Positions 41,083 through 51,413 are shown, counted from the stretch's first letter. The stretch: DNA of 64,000 nt from Saccharomycopsis phalli (GCA_020342235.1 CP073213.1:1280501-1344500), one strand, 5' to 3'. Made by a program: numbers and translations. The notes: generated by a model from the letters alone, not told the origin.

Positions 41083-42291
41083 TCACTGGTAGAAGTAAAG
41101 AATGTCTTTTTTTCTCGCTTTATTCACAGCTGTAAGATTATTGTTAGCCAATTCGCTGAAAATAGTTGAAAATAACGATTCACCGCGATTCTCTCTTGAT
41201 TTCTTAGCAATGCTGATATAATATTCGTATCCAAAGGTCTTCTTCTTATTCTTTTCTCCGAGAGTTTCGATTATATCTGAGCTGAAAAATGGAATCATGG
41301 AATAATTTAGAATTGAAAATACAAGCTTGACATTGTAATTATTGAGAATTTCAAATAGTAACTTTGTATTTTTGACAAAGGTCTCTTGATCTGCGTTTTG
41401 TTGAGATACGTAATTGATCTTCAACATAAAGTAATTCTTCAGAATTGCTTTCAACATTTGGATATTCAGATCAGAATAATTCAGCGCGTCGTTCCATTGT
41501 AAAATCATTTGTCCACACTTATCAAAAGTTTCGCAGAACTCTTTGTACATGAAATTAGTGGCAATTGTCGTATCGTCGGTTCGAGCATTCGATTCGGTTT
41601 CATTTGTAGATGCTAATAAGCTTCGCAAGAATGGAACTTCGTCTATTTTCTCAAAAGTAACAAAATTCTTGTTTTTGGGCGCCAATGATGGGTATTTGAT
41701 CCTTGACTCATTAAACTTTTCATTCAATTCATCCTGTAGTTTCTTCCAATGCAATTTCGTAATATTTTGTGTTTCATCCTTGAATATAAGTACAGTCGAG
41801 GTGTTGTTTAGCATACTTGACTGTCGATCTATTGTCTCGCGAACTTGGGCTCGGTCAATCAGGGCCAAAGAGAGCAAATTGGCATCCAAATTGGCATCTA
41901 ATTCGCTTAGTGACATCACTTTTTTATTCAAGTCGTTAAACTTTAATATCAAGTCTATACGCCTCTGAATCGCTTCTTTGTTAGAAATTGGACGCTTTGA
42001 ACTGGTAGTTTGAGGCATGACTACTTCATTGGCAGAGATTTCAGGATGCTTTAGTTGATACAACGGCTTGATCTTGGACTTTTCCAAAGGAGAAAGCGGG
42101 AGAGCCGACAATATCTTCCTCTGGTCAGGATTGTCATCGAGAAACAAACACTTGCTCAAGTTGATATCATGATAGTATTGATATCTCAGCAACATCTCAA
42201 ACACTTTCCTGTCCATGACTCCCTGCTCCCCATCAAATCGTAGTAAAGTCTTAAATAATCTATTCGCTATTATCTTAGAGTTCGTCGACAT
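41083..42291 (-). CDS. Protein of unknown function, possibly mitochondrial
   Basis: I do not recognise this 402-residue protein. The first about 20 residues (MSTNSKIIANRLFKTLLRF) carry Lys/Arg and no acidic residue and could be a mitochondrial presequence. The rest is helical, rich in Asn, Lys and Leu, with no membrane segment or known motif. The block LRYQYYHDINLSKCLFLDDNP near residue 36-56 looks the most conserved-like. Single exon, ATG 42291. Its stop is far from the CYSTM gene on the other strand. Confidence 0.7.
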   Translation of the reverse strand: MSTNSKIIANRLFKTLLRFDGEQGVMDRKVFEMLLRYQYYHDINLSKCLFLDDNPDQRKILSALPLSPLEKSKIKPLYQLKHPEISANEVVMPQTTSSKRPISNKEAIQRRIDLILKFNDLNKKVMSLSELDANLDANLLSLALIDRAQVRETIDRQSSMLNNTSTVLIFKDETQNITKLHWKKLQDELNEKFNESRIKYPSLAPKNKNFVTFEKIDEVPFLRSLLASTNETESNARTDDTTIATNFMYKEFCETFDKCGQMILQWNDALNYSDLNIQMLKAILKNYFMLKINYVSQQNADQETFVKNTKLLFEILNNYNVKLVFSILNYSMIPFFSSDIIETLGEKNKKKTFGYEYYISIAKKSRENRGESLFSTIFSELANNNLTAVNKARKKDILYFYQ

Positions 42292-42857
42292 GACTCTGTT
42301 CTAATATTAACGATTCGCACGCGGAGATCACGACTGGCGTCTTCTCTGCACAACTAAAATGAAAAAGGTCCATCGAGACTAGTCACGGGTACTTGGTGGT
42401 CAACACCTTGGGGCCGTCACCACATTAATCATAAACACAATATAAGGTATGCATTTAGTCTATGATTTCTTTTTTTTTTTTGTTTCAAAGTTGACTCTTA
42501 CAAGTCCAGTCTTCTGGTTGTTTATGCTCAGCACCATGGGAGCGTTACAGCATCCTCAAGTCTGGAAAACCAATCAAACTTAAAACAATGGATCAGCACC
42601 AAAGTTGCTAAGCTATTATAAAGCAATTTTATTTTATTCTGATATATTGACTGTGTTTATTGGTCAGGCTATTTTTATCTAATTAGACTATTTTTAGGAA
42701 GTCTGGCTGATATATGTCGATCATCGTTGAGAATGGTTGGTACAAAATACAATGAGACGCTACTAAAGATACATGTGTACGTATTAATTAAACTTCTATA
42801 AAGAATGCAATGGACAGGAATGCAACGTGCATGAGTAATATTGCCAACAGGGCAAAT
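42292..42857. other. Intergenic region upstream of the unknown minus-strand gene
   Basis: 566 bases with a 12-T run at 42470-42481 and no credible ORF. It probably holds the promoter of the gene ending at 41083. Confidence 0.35.
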
Positions 42858-43142
42858 TCAGTAAAGCAAATTATCTAGAATATCGGATATTTCATTCCAT
42901 AAGCTAGCGATTGTTGGATTGCCGGAATAACTGAGGCTTTCGTGACATTCTAGAATCCCGGCAACTAAAAACGCTCGCGCAGCATCATCCCCATAATTAG
43001 ATAAATAATTTTGCAAGGCATACAAAGTACTTACTATTATGTTATCAGATAATTGATCGTCTTCCAAAAGTTCCACCACTCCCCTAACATCATGATTTCT
43101 GAATAGATTTGGAATAACAATCTCAATCATGTAGTCTTCCAT
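42858..43142 (-). CDS. Small helical protein, hypothetical
   Basis: A 94-codon frame with ATG and stop. The product is acidic and helical, with an ARM/HEAT-like look (VVELLEDDQLSD, STLYALQNYLSNYG, FLVAGILECHESL). It has more Leu/Ile/Val in regular spacing than the chance frames nearby. It has no signal peptide or Cys pattern. It may be a small gene or the remnant of a larger repeat protein. I do not recognise it. Confidence 0.5.
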   Translation of the reverse strand: MEDYMIEIVIPNLFRNHDVRGVVELLEDDQLSDNIIVSTLYALQNYLSNYGDDAARAFLVAGILECHESLSYSGNPTIASLWNEISDILDNLLY

Positions 43143-43571
43143 GGAGTAGTCAGGGTACTAAGCGGTTTCCTTAGTGGTGCTTGTCGATCCTTTGCTACCC
43201 TGTGTCCAATTCACAAATAGCTTTTGATATACTTAATGTGGCTATTGATTGTTTATGAATTGCGATAAATGTGATCTATAGCTGATAAATCACACAATGA
43301 GGTCGATTAAATCTGGATTGTACTAATTAAAATCAAGGAGTATTGTCAAATATTTATACTAAAGCATTGAAAAACAATGAATATCAATTTCCAGGCCCTA
43401 TCTAGTAACATTATTGATTGATTACTACTTTGCAAGCATACTACATCGGCATATGTAGGTATACATGTACCACTTCGTTGGAAAACTGCACGTCGGTCAC
43501 AGATATTGCTTCTTGGTCAATTTATAACGTAATCCTTTACACACTGGCTTACAAAAACATCAAAAGATTTG
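43143..43571. other. Intergenic region upstream of the small helical ORF
   Basis: 429 bases between the small minus-strand ORF and the end of GEF1. A 60-codon plus frame at 43418-43600 overlaps GEF1 antisense and is unlikely to be a gene. Nothing else was seen. Confidence 0.35.
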
Positions 43572-45845
43572 TTATCTCCATTTTGTTAGATATGACATAA
43601 TCAACTTGTCAATATCTTTCATTTGTTCAAAGAGTCGGTCATCGTAACCAAATGACTCATTGTCTGCGTGCACAGAGCTTCTAATCGCATCAATGTCAAA
43701 GTCGTGCTCTTCCAACTTCTCCAAATACCGTTGGAATTTAATAATGTCCTTTTTTGTAATTATTCCTCTTAGGATACCATGTTCAGTTACAAATATCGTC
43801 CGAGGTCCTGTCTTGAAGAAGATTTCCATGGTCTCTTCCAACGGAGTATTTACGCCCACTGTCATTGGTGTCTCATTTACCCATGACCCAAACTCAATAT
43901 CCCCGGAGGTAGTGCGCGAAAAGCTGCATGTCGTTTCCGGAGTAAGTGTGATTGTAGATGGCACATTTGCCAAGATTCTTTCAACATTTGTCCTCGTAAT
44001 ATATCCAAGTAGATAAGGCGATGCAATTGACTCCACCACAGGCAAGTCCTGAAACTTTTTGTCCTGTTCAAGAATTTCCTTCAATTGGTCATATGTGAAA
44101 TCTTTACTGGTAATAACAAAAGTTGTTTCTGTAGTAGCACTAGATGTAGGTAAGTTGAATACATGGTCTTCCTTGGGGTCAATGAAAGGAAGCCCATTGA
44201 AATGAATCATCTGATCTGCAATGGCACCTTTACCCCACCTAACGTTAATGATCTTAGTGATCCCCACCACGATCATTGTAGGCAATATATATCGCACAGC
44301 ACCAGTCAATTCAAACATAATTACTGCCACAGTGACAGTCAAGTCAGTAATACCACTCAAAGCAGCCCCCGCACCTAGAAAAGCATATGTCCCAGGGGTT
44401 ATACACGTCTCATCTGAAGCACATGCTGCAAAAATTGAGTGATCTGGGTGGCTATTGCGGAGATTTTCCACCACAATTCCCACAGCTCTTCCAAAAGTCG
44501 CCCCAGCTGCCATTGATGGGACAAAAATCCCACAAGGCACCTTTGAGCCATATGATACTATAGTAAGAATCATTCTAAAAACAGTAGCTAATATTAGAGA
44601 CAAAAATACTTTAAGCCTCCTACCGTCTATATTACACAATCGATGTTCAGAACCAACACCACATTCGTGGAACAACACTTCCATGCTTTCTGTCATATCA
44701 AGTCTGAGAAATTCATTGAAGTAGCAGAAAGCCGCAGTGAATAGCGAAAGCACAAAGAGTTCCTTGATGGCATAATTACTTAAAAACTTCTTCCTGAACC
44801 GCACCACTATCAAATTATACTTGCAAATAACAATGCCATATATCCCACCAAATACACCCAAAAGAATAAAAAAAGGAAGTTCAAAGAAGTGCCATGACTG
44901 GTTGTACTCAACTTCAAACATCACTAACTGACCGGTTCTAAACGGATTTATAAATGAAAGCACACTGGTGGCAACAAGAGAGCAGAAATATGCCTTCATT
45001 AGTACCGAGAGCTTGAAATTGCTGGTAATCTCTTCAATGGCAAAGAGTACTCCTCCTATGGGACTACCAAATGCCACTGCCACGCCAGCTGCAGAACTCG
45101 CAACAAGATATTCTCTAATCATGCTATTACTTTCGCTAGCTATAGTGAAAAACTTGGAGACGCAGCTTCCAGCAGCAACAGCATAATGCACTGAAGGGCC
45201 CTCCTTTCCCACACTTAGTCCTGAGGCAATTGCCAAGGGCAATCCAATTGCCTTGATGGCCAATGTAGCAAAACTAAGAAACCCTGTAAACTCAAAACCA
45301 CCTACAATGCATTTAATTTCCGAAATCCCAGACCCAGCAGCCAATGGAGCATACCTTTGTACTAGTAATCCTGAAGTGAGAGCAAGCCCCACCGAAAATA
45401 TCACAAAGATCAAATAATTAAATAAACCAAATGGAGTCCAGCTTACCCAGTCTTTGCACTTGGAAAGATCCTCGCCCCAACAACAGAAGTTCCGATTAAG
45501 GTAGAAGCTCGTTGAGCAATGGCCTGTCTTGATATGATTTAGATATTCAGTAACAATATTTAACACCGCTGCAATAGAGCCAATGATTATACCTATTATA
45601 GTTAGGCATGCCCAGCTCCATGAAGAAGAAACCAATATCAGTATTATATTGCTAATTTCGCGGCTCCGTTTCTTACTGTAGGTAAGTTTGGCAATGTTGT
45701 CCCGGACACTATCTGAAATTCCATCAACAGTAGTAAACTTTTCAAATCCTTTGCAAGCCTCATTCGCAATATCTTGATTATGTGCAAACAGATCATCATG
45801 CTCGCCTTGTAGGCCGTCTATAGCGCTGCCAAAGTCAACATCCAT
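43572..45845 (-). CDS. GEF1: CLC-type chloride/proton transporter Gef1
   Basis: Gef1 is an endosomal/Golgi CLC antiporter that supplies chloride for acidification and copper loading. The 757-residue product has the CLC core: GSGISEIKCIVGGF (selectivity region), GLSVGKEGPSVHYAVAAG with the gating Glu, SPIGGVLFAIEE, and SYGSKVPCGIFVPSMAAGATFGR. A YAFLGAGAALSG block follows. Two CBS domains follow near residues 575-640 and 670-735 (MTVGVNTPLEETMEIFFKTG, GIITKKDIIKFQRYLE). The N-terminal frame upstream of ATG 45845 begins only with TTG. No intron was seen. Confidence 0.96.
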   Translation of the reverse strand: MDVDFGSAIDGLQGEHDDLFAHNQDIANEACKGFEKFTTVDGISDSVRDNIAKLTYSKKRSREISNIILILVSSSWSWACLTIIGIIIGSIAAVLNIVTEYLNHIKTGHCSTSFYLNRNFCCWGEDLSKCKDWVSWTPFGLFNYLIFVIFSVGLALTSGLLVQRYAPLAAGSGISEIKCIVGGFEFTGFLSFATLAIKAIGLPLAIASGLSVGKEGPSVHYAVAAGSCVSKFFTIASESNSMIREYLVASSAAGVAVAFGSPIGGVLFAIEEITSNFKLSVLMKAYFCSLVATSVLSFINPFRTGQLVMFEVEYNQSWHFFELPFFILLGVFGGIYGIVICKYNLIVVRFRKKFLSNYAIKELFVLSLFTAAFCYFNEFLRLDMTESMEVLFHECGVGSEHRLCNIDGRRLKVFLSLILATVFRMILTIVSYGSKVPCGIFVPSMAAGATFGRAVGIVVENLRNSHPDHSIFAACASDETCITPGTYAFLGAGAALSGITDLTVTVAVIMFELTGAVRYILPTMIVVGITKIINVRWGKGAIADQMIHFNGLPFIDPKEDHVFNLPTSSATTETTFVITSKDFTYDQLKEILEQDKKFQDLPVVESIASPYLLGYITRTNVERILANVPSTITLTPETTCSFSRTTSGDIEFGSWVNETPMTVGVNTPLEETMEIFFKTGPRTIFVTEHGILRGIITKKDIIKFQRYLEKLEEHDFDIDAIRSSVHADNESFGYDDRLFEQMKDIDKLIMSYLTKWR

Positions 45846-47288
45846 ATCATACACCCTCGCAGCAGACAAGGTCTTTCTCCAATGACTTATTACGTAATCA
45901 GAAATTTCAATGTGTAATTGCTTATGTAAGCAGTGGCATCAATTATACACCTCGTTTTAATTCAGAAATAGAGTAAAGTTTGTCATGGCAGTAAATCATT
46001 CGTAGAGGTTAATTGAGACATTGTTCGGTAATGAGATAATGTTTCAAACCATGTAAATTGTTGTTCGCTTGGGGTTGCGTCATCGATTTGCATCAGTTGC
46101 CCAGTTAGAAATCCACCTGGCCTATAAATATGGTACCCCATTGATTTCTCACTGATGTCATGTCGTGTTGCTGATAGTATCTGGTTTAAAAGTCGATGAA
46201 ACGACTGTGTTAACGAACTGTGGTTTCATGCAACGGTGTATTGACATGGGATGATAGCTTGGTAGCCGAGTGAGTATGACAGGATTAGCACTACCTCTAC
46301 CTAGATGAGCTTGAGTAGTATACTATATGCACTAATATTTTGTCGTATTTGTGAATGAATGGCATCTAGATAATACTTGCCGTCTACGGCCGCATACCTT
46401 AAGAAGGAGTACAGTTATTATGACGTATGTGTCTCTCATTCCAATGGTACATGGACAACATTTGGATGTTCCAGATATCAAACTCAAAACGTTAAGAGCA
46501 CTGTACAATTACGACGCCATAATGGCTTATGGAATTTGTCATGGTTTGAACCTGGTATGGGAAAATGGAAGGATCGTTACGCGGCACAGGTTTGCACCTC
46601 AAATGTTTGATGGGCGTCGCTAAGCTAGAACCGTTGTTTTGATGTAGGTACAGATGGTGTTGGGATGTCGACATAGTATAGTAACAATAGGTTGTGCAAG
46701 ACATGAAAACACCAAATGTGTCTTATTGTTGAGACTTTATGGCCTTATTGAAAGCGAGACTTTCCCTGAGATATTACGGATTTTGTAACTTATCATGGTT
46801 GTTTTAGTTGCTGAAGTGCTTGTTTGGGACGGGGTATGCACTGTATTTATACCACGTGCGCCAACTTACATTTGGCCACATGTTGTATCCGATGCCACCA
46901 GACGTCTCCTCAATACTACAACGACGATCAATTCAGTAAAGCTGGGCCAGCAGCTTAAATGTTCGCTAAAATGGTAATGAATTCTCTTCAGATGCATTGT
47001 GTAATCGACAATTTCAAAAAGTTTCCCCACTGTAACCTGGCTAAATTCATGGCCCCCTTTTTCAGACGTTCCCGTTTCGGTCAAGGGCACTGTGGGAAAA
47101 TTTTTCGAAAGCAGTAATACTATACAATAAAATACCTTCAGTATTTTAGGGTACCTACTCTAATTCGCATAAGTTTACACTTACCTCTTCAAACTTGTGG
47201 AAATTGGAGTTGGAAATTATTTTCCTTTCACGTTATTTCAGCAGTACTGACCCTTAAATCGTATACAGCCATCTATCTTTAGTTGAAT
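45846..47288. other. Long divergent intergenic region (GEF1 to CRIB-protein gene)
   Basis: 1.44 kb separating two divergent starts. It holds a TATAAATA at about 46123-46130 upstream of broken reading frames (see the relic entry), a CACGTG at about 46853-46858, and a T-rich GAAAATTTTTCGAAA stretch near 47096-47110. Its length suggests complex regulation of the polarity gene downstream or an extra small locus. Confidence 0.4.
46155..46610 (+). pseudogene. Possible broken gene for a small Cys/Trp-rich secreted protein
   Basis: A TATAAATA box about 25 bases before an ATG at 46155 precedes a plus-strand region whose coding look shifts between frames. From 46156 to 46250, one frame reads a hydrophobic signal-like stretch (VVLLIVSG) and then a Cys-containing segment. 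It lacks an in-frame ATG and stops at 46251. From 46374 to 46610, another frame reads a 77-residue segment rich in Trp, Tyr and Cys (for example SHSNGTWTTFGCSRY), again without an ATG. The pieces could be a decayed gene, an intron-containing gene I cannot resolve, or chance. A competing 90-codon frame (46351-46623) overlaps. I do not recognise the family. Confidence 0.3.
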
Positions 47289-50045
47289 ATGATATCCGGG
47301 AAAATTCGAAGAACGTTCAATAATATCAAGCTGCCTTCACAGGGCAACGCGTCGGAGCCGGCTGAATCGCTGGACTTCTTTTCCAACAGTTATTCTAACC
47401 TTAACGAAGCTTCCCAGCTTCCCACCATGGGAGGTTCTCCTTTGACATCGGGCAATTCGCCATACACGTCACCAGTATTGCCGAGCATTGAGAACAACAA
47501 TCCAGACGTGACACAGCCTCAAGCAAATTCATTGAAGCACAAGACATCAAAGTTGTTTAAAAAGGCCACGAAGGATAATGCTGGGATTTCAGGAAGATTA
47601 AGACTGATTTCAATCTCGAACCAAAACATAAAGGCTCATATTTCTGTTCCACAAGATTTCAAGCATTTGTACCACATGGACACCATTGACCCGCTGGCTG
47701 CAAATGAACTCGAGGCGCCTATTGTCAAGGACGTGGAATCGCACAAACCTTCCCCCATCTCAATTACGTCGTCTCTGTTTTCTGATGATTATTTCAACCA
47801 GTTTCCATATCCAGGTACCCCATCTTCTCCCATCTCTAATATCACAGACTCGAAAGCCGCAGAGAAGTCCGGTGGTATTGGAAAGAAGAAGTCTACCTCT
47901 ACAATTCGCACATCATTGACAAACTCTCTCAATTCCACTAAACGTGTTGAGGTGTTGCGATCCTCAATCAACTCCAGTGGCTTTGATGAAAAGAAATACC
48001 TTTCCAAAAACCTGACCATATTTGAGGATAAGAGCCGCGAAAGTATCCCTTCAACAAGGGTTTCTGGATCAAACACGAATACCACAAGCGTGGCTTCTTC
48101 CCAGAATGAGGATGATCCTAATAACGACAAGAAAGATCAAAACAAACCAGAAATCATGACGCGTGATAGATCAAGTCTGGTTAGCAGCTTTTTATCACAG
48201 AGTTCTGGCATATCTAGACATAGCCAACGTCTCTTGGAGTCGGATTTAAAATTGGTCAACTCTGCCAACATTTTGAAGAAAACTAATTTTCTTTTTGAAA
48301 GCACTCCTGTGCCGAGTTTCAGCCCTCCTGAAATCCCAACAAGTCCTGCTCATACAAATTATAGTGAAGAATCTTCTCGGACAATCCAATACGATGGTAA
48401 TGCCGGATCTACTTCCGTGCAAACTGTTTTTGCAGGCCAACCGCTCAAGGAAGAGTGTGTATCACCGGTTTCAAATACCGCCAGTTACACGACACCTACT
48501 TTGAAAGATATGTTAAGCGAGCCAGATGTCAATCAGCCTCAGCTTGCAATTTTTGAAAAGCCCGGATTAAACGAAAAGTCGATGAAGAAAGCAAGGTCTT
48601 TCAGAAATTTGAAAAAGTCATTCAGCAAGCACTTCCAGGCTGTATCGTTGAATAAAAAGATGCAATTTAAAAATAGTGATGGTGCTGCAAGTATTGGAAG
48701 TGACAAGGATTTGACTGGATTTTCGCCTGATATAGAAATTAACAGCCTGAGTGGTGAACAGCTATCGAGACATGTCAGCGGTGAGGATGCTGAAGGTGGT
48801 CTAAGTACAGAGATGTTGAAACATTTTAGCTTTGAGAAAATCAAGGACATGAATAAAAACAGCTTTGATATTGATTTTGACAAAGAGGTGGAAAACATCA
48901 ACAGCGAAACCATCAATAGAAAATCGAACTTGTCGCAGGTTAGCAAGGCTGGTTCAAGGATAAGCAGAAATCAATCCGTAACCTCGTCAACCGCATCTTC
49001 CCGAAATAACACTTCTCTGGCATCCAACTTCAGTGCTATTTCGTACAATATGACCAAACCAATGGATGGTTCAGAAGACGCCGAAGATAAAAATTCATTG
49101 GCATTACCTAAGGCAACAGGCTCAATATCGAAGAAAAATAGAAAATCCAGTTTATACATCAGACAAAGTTGGTTGAAAGATGAAGCTTTGGCAATCCTCA
49201 GAAATTCCACTTTTGAAGAATCCTCAAAGCCTACAAATATTTTACATGATTCAAATATCATAGAAGAGGAGGACGTTGTTCCAACAAGTGCGGATTCCAG
49301 TAATAATCCTGCTACTTTGAAACGAAGTGAGTTAAGTGATTCTTATGACAACCAAATTGTTGGCAATACTGTCTTTGGTGGATTGCAACCCAAGTCTAAA
49401 GACGACTTAGACTCACCATCCGCTGCTCCGCTTAATATTCTTGAGAGTGGAATAGAATCCTTGACTAACAACAAATCATTTGTCTCTAGAAGAAGATCTG
49501 AAAATGACATTGACAACATCGCCATGATTCAGGTAGAAGAAGAGCATGTGGATGATGAATCGGCAGTCGTTACACAGGATGATGAAGCTAATGCCAGTGG
49601 CAAAACGGACAATTCTTTGCGAAATTTGAAGAAATTGGCACTACATACACCGCAAATGTTGTTGGATGAGCACAATGCTTTGCCTCGTTCCACCGCTAGT
49701 GGATCATTTTCAAGCGCCAAGAATACGTTTTTATTGACTACACCAACTAGAAAATTTGGGCATGGTAAGTCTCTCAGTATTGCCTCTAGTGTATATTCGA
49801 ATGGCACTGGCCATTCTAGATCATCTAGTGTTTACAATAATGACGGTATGGTCAACTCTTCGGAACAATTGTCTGCAATAAAATCAACACTTGACTCGAA
49901 TGGCAGTGCTCCAGATTTACTTGCCTCCGGCCCGCCAACAATGAAAATCGGTACTGAGAGAAACTCCTATATTCAATTCCAGTACAACAGAATGGAAGAC
50001 TTCCGAGCGCCTTCTAGCAAGCTAAATGAAGAAGTCTTTGAATGA
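47289..50045 (+). CDS. Large CRIB-motif protein, probable Cdc42 effector
   Basis: The 918-residue protein is mostly Ser/Asn/Thr-rich and probably disordered. At residues 118-131 it has ISVPQDFKHLYHMD, which fits the Cdc42/Rac-interactive-binding consensus I-S-x-P-x2-F-x-H-x2-H, with the usual following V-G changed to Met-Asp. No kinase or PH domain was seen. It therefore resembles Gic-type polarity effectors in logic, though much longer than S. cerevisiae Gic1/2. Other conserved-looking patches are LKKARSFRNLKKSFSKHF-like basic residues near 435-455 and SLYIRQSWLKDEALAILRNS near 620-640. The ATG at 47289 is used; the frame upstream offers only TTG. Single exon. Confidence 0.75.
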   Translation: MISGKIRRTFNNIKLPSQGNASEPAESLDFFSNSYSNLNEASQLPTMGGSPLTSGNSPYTSPVLPSIENNNPDVTQPQANSLKHKTSKLFKKATKDNAGISGRLRLISISNQNIKAHISVPQDFKHLYHMDTIDPLAANELEAPIVKDVESHKPSPISITSSLFSDDYFNQFPYPGTPSSPISNITDSKAAEKSGGIGKKKSTSTIRTSLTNSLNSTKRVEVLRSSINSSGFDEKKYLSKNLTIFEDKSRESIPSTRVSGSNTNTTSVASSQNEDDPNNDKKDQNKPEIMTRDRSSLVSSFLSQSSGISRHSQRLLESDLKLVNSANILKKTNFLFESTPVPSFSPPEIPTSPAHTNYSEESSRTIQYDGNAGSTSVQTVFAGQPLKEECVSPVSNTASYTTPTLKDMLSEPDVNQPQLAIFEKPGLNEKSMKKARSFRNLKKSFSKHFQAVSLNKKMQFKNSDGAASIGSDKDLTGFSPDIEINSLSGEQLSRHVSGEDAEGGLSTEMLKHFSFEKIKDMNKNSFDIDFDKEVENINSETINRKSNLSQVSKAGSRISRNQSVTSSTASSRNNTSLASNFSAISYNMTKPMDGSEDAEDKNSLALPKATGSISKKNRKSSLYIRQSWLKDEALAILRNSTFEESSKPTNILHDSNIIEEEDVVPTSADSSNNPATLKRSELSDSYDNQIVGNTVFGGLQPKSKDDLDSPSAAPLNILESGIESLTNNKSFVSRRRSENDIDNIAMIQVEEEHVDDESAVVTQDDEANASGKTDNSLRNLKKLALHTPQMLLDEHNALPRSTASGSFSSAKNTFLLTTPTRKFGHGKSLSIASSVYSNGTGHSRSSSVYNNDGMVNSSEQLSAIKSTLDSNGSAPDLLASGPPTMKIGTERNSYIQFQYNRMEDFRAPSSKLNEEVFE

Positions 50046-50180
50046 ATTTTTGAGTTTTGCCTATTAAAAGTATTGCTGTTTCTTGTTTTCTTGTTATGAA
50101 CTGAAAAAGTTTATTTACGTGTCATGAGCCTTTTTGTCCACTAAATAATTCCTTAGGATTGTTAGTTTGTATTATATGTT

Positions 50181-51413
50181 CTATTTGTCGTTTTTTCTGT
50201 GATTAAATATTTGACTCAAGTCTACTGGAGGAATTCTACCAAATAATGCATCAGTGTCAAAAAACTGCTGTTTAGTCAAGGTGTCCTTTAGGATCTGCGA
50301 TTTTTCCCAAGGCAACTCTAACCCAGAGCTTTCCGAATATTTGCTGTTAGTATCAAAGATTGCATTTAATTTTCCAGTTAGTTTTTTTCTTGCTTTTGAA
50401 TCATTAGTATTCGGTTTGGTAGTTTTGGAAAGTTTTGAACATGCATTAGGCATAGGGGTTAGATTTCTGGGTCTGAGTCGAGAAGCTCTTTTCTCAATAC
50501 CTAGGAATTTTCCATTCCCAAGAAGTGACGAATTTCTAGATTTAATTTTGATATTGCTTAAATTGCTTAAAGAATACTTTTTGAATGACTTTCTACTTCC
50601 TGTGCTGTGAGTCAAGGTTTTTGTGGCACCTAGGTCACTACTAGCTTCATGAGGAGCAGAATATATTGATCCTTTTGAAATATTTAATTTATGAGACAAT
50701 ATTTTCTTGTGCGGTGTTTGTTTTCCTTTGTTGTTTATATCACTACTTGCTCGTTGAATTATATTACAAGTAGAAGTTTCTTTGCAATGTTGGATGTTAT
50801 TGGAGATAATTTTGTGTGGTTCCATATTGAGGTCAAAAATTTCCTTTACTTGAATCGTTTGAATCGAGTTCTCTTTTAAATTGACATTTTCCTCCTGTAT
50901 ACTTTCAATGTCTGCATCTTTGTTTCGTTGTATAACAGCGTCTATTTGTTTGCCTTTTACAGATTTTTCATTACTTGAAATCAGAACAGGTGGTATGTCC
51001 AGTTGCATTTTCATAACCTCTTCCAATTTAGTTGCTTCTTCTAATTTAATAGCCTCATACATAGATTTAACTTTTTCAAATTTTATTGACTCAAGTGATT
51101 CATCGAAACTGCATCCTCTCCCAAACTCAACCTCAAATGGTACATCCTCCTCAAGCACATCTCTATTCCCAAAACCGAGAATCGCAGGATACCGTAGCAA
51201 TGCAGTTGAATTATTATCACCAGAAGTCTCTAATATAATTTCCATCTCCCTTTCCAACCAATCATATTGGTCACTCATCAACATACTGTAATTTTGAAGG
51301 TCATGAAGCACTTGATCATATGCGAGACTTAATTCCTCAGTAACCCACTTACAGGTTCCTGGAATAAATTTGTTCAATCTATGTTCCATCAAATCAAAAT
51401 CACAGTCGGCCAT
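50181..51413 (-). CDS. SLI15: Chromosomal passenger complex scaffold Sli15 (INCENP)
   Basis: Sli15/INCENP anchors and activates Aurora B (Ipl1) and brings it to kinetochores and spindles. The C-terminal about 45 residues form an IN-box: LPWEKSQILKDTL, then QQFFDTDALFGRIPPVDLSQIF, matching the P-W, F-G and L-x-x-I-F positions of INCENP. The N-terminal about 60 residues (MADCDFDLMEHRLNKF, WLEREMEIIL) would form the Survivin/Borealin-binding helices. The middle is basic and Ser-rich, without the long charged helix of larger homologues, so the protein is short (410 residues). Upstream frame starts exist (51479), but MADCDF fits best. It is 110 bases from BFR2. Confidence 0.85.
   Translation of the reverse strand: MADCDFDLMEHRLNKFIPGTCKWVTEELSLAYDQVLHDLQNYSMLMSDQYDWLEREMEIILETSGDNNSTALLRYPAILGFGNRDVLEEDVPFEVEFGRGCSFDESLESIKFEKVKSMYEAIKLEEATKLEEVMKMQLDIPPVLISSNEKSVKGKQIDAVIQRNKDADIESIQEENVNLKENSIQTIQVKEIFDLNMEPHKIISNNIQHCKETSTCNIIQRASSDINNKGKQTPHKKILSHKLNISKGSIYSAPHEASSDLGATKTLTHSTGSRKSFKKYSLSNLSNIKIKSRNSSLLGNGKFLGIEKRASRLRPRNLTPMPNACSKLSKTTKPNTNDSKARKKLTGKLNAIFDTNSKYSESSGLELPWEKSQILKDTLTKQQFFDTDALFGRIPPVDLSQIFNHRKNDK

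Noticed and set aside
46351-46623. 90-codon plus-strand frame beginning with GTG
   Set aside because: No proper start codon at the 5' end and overlaps the Cys/Trp-rich frame; I could not decide that it is coding.
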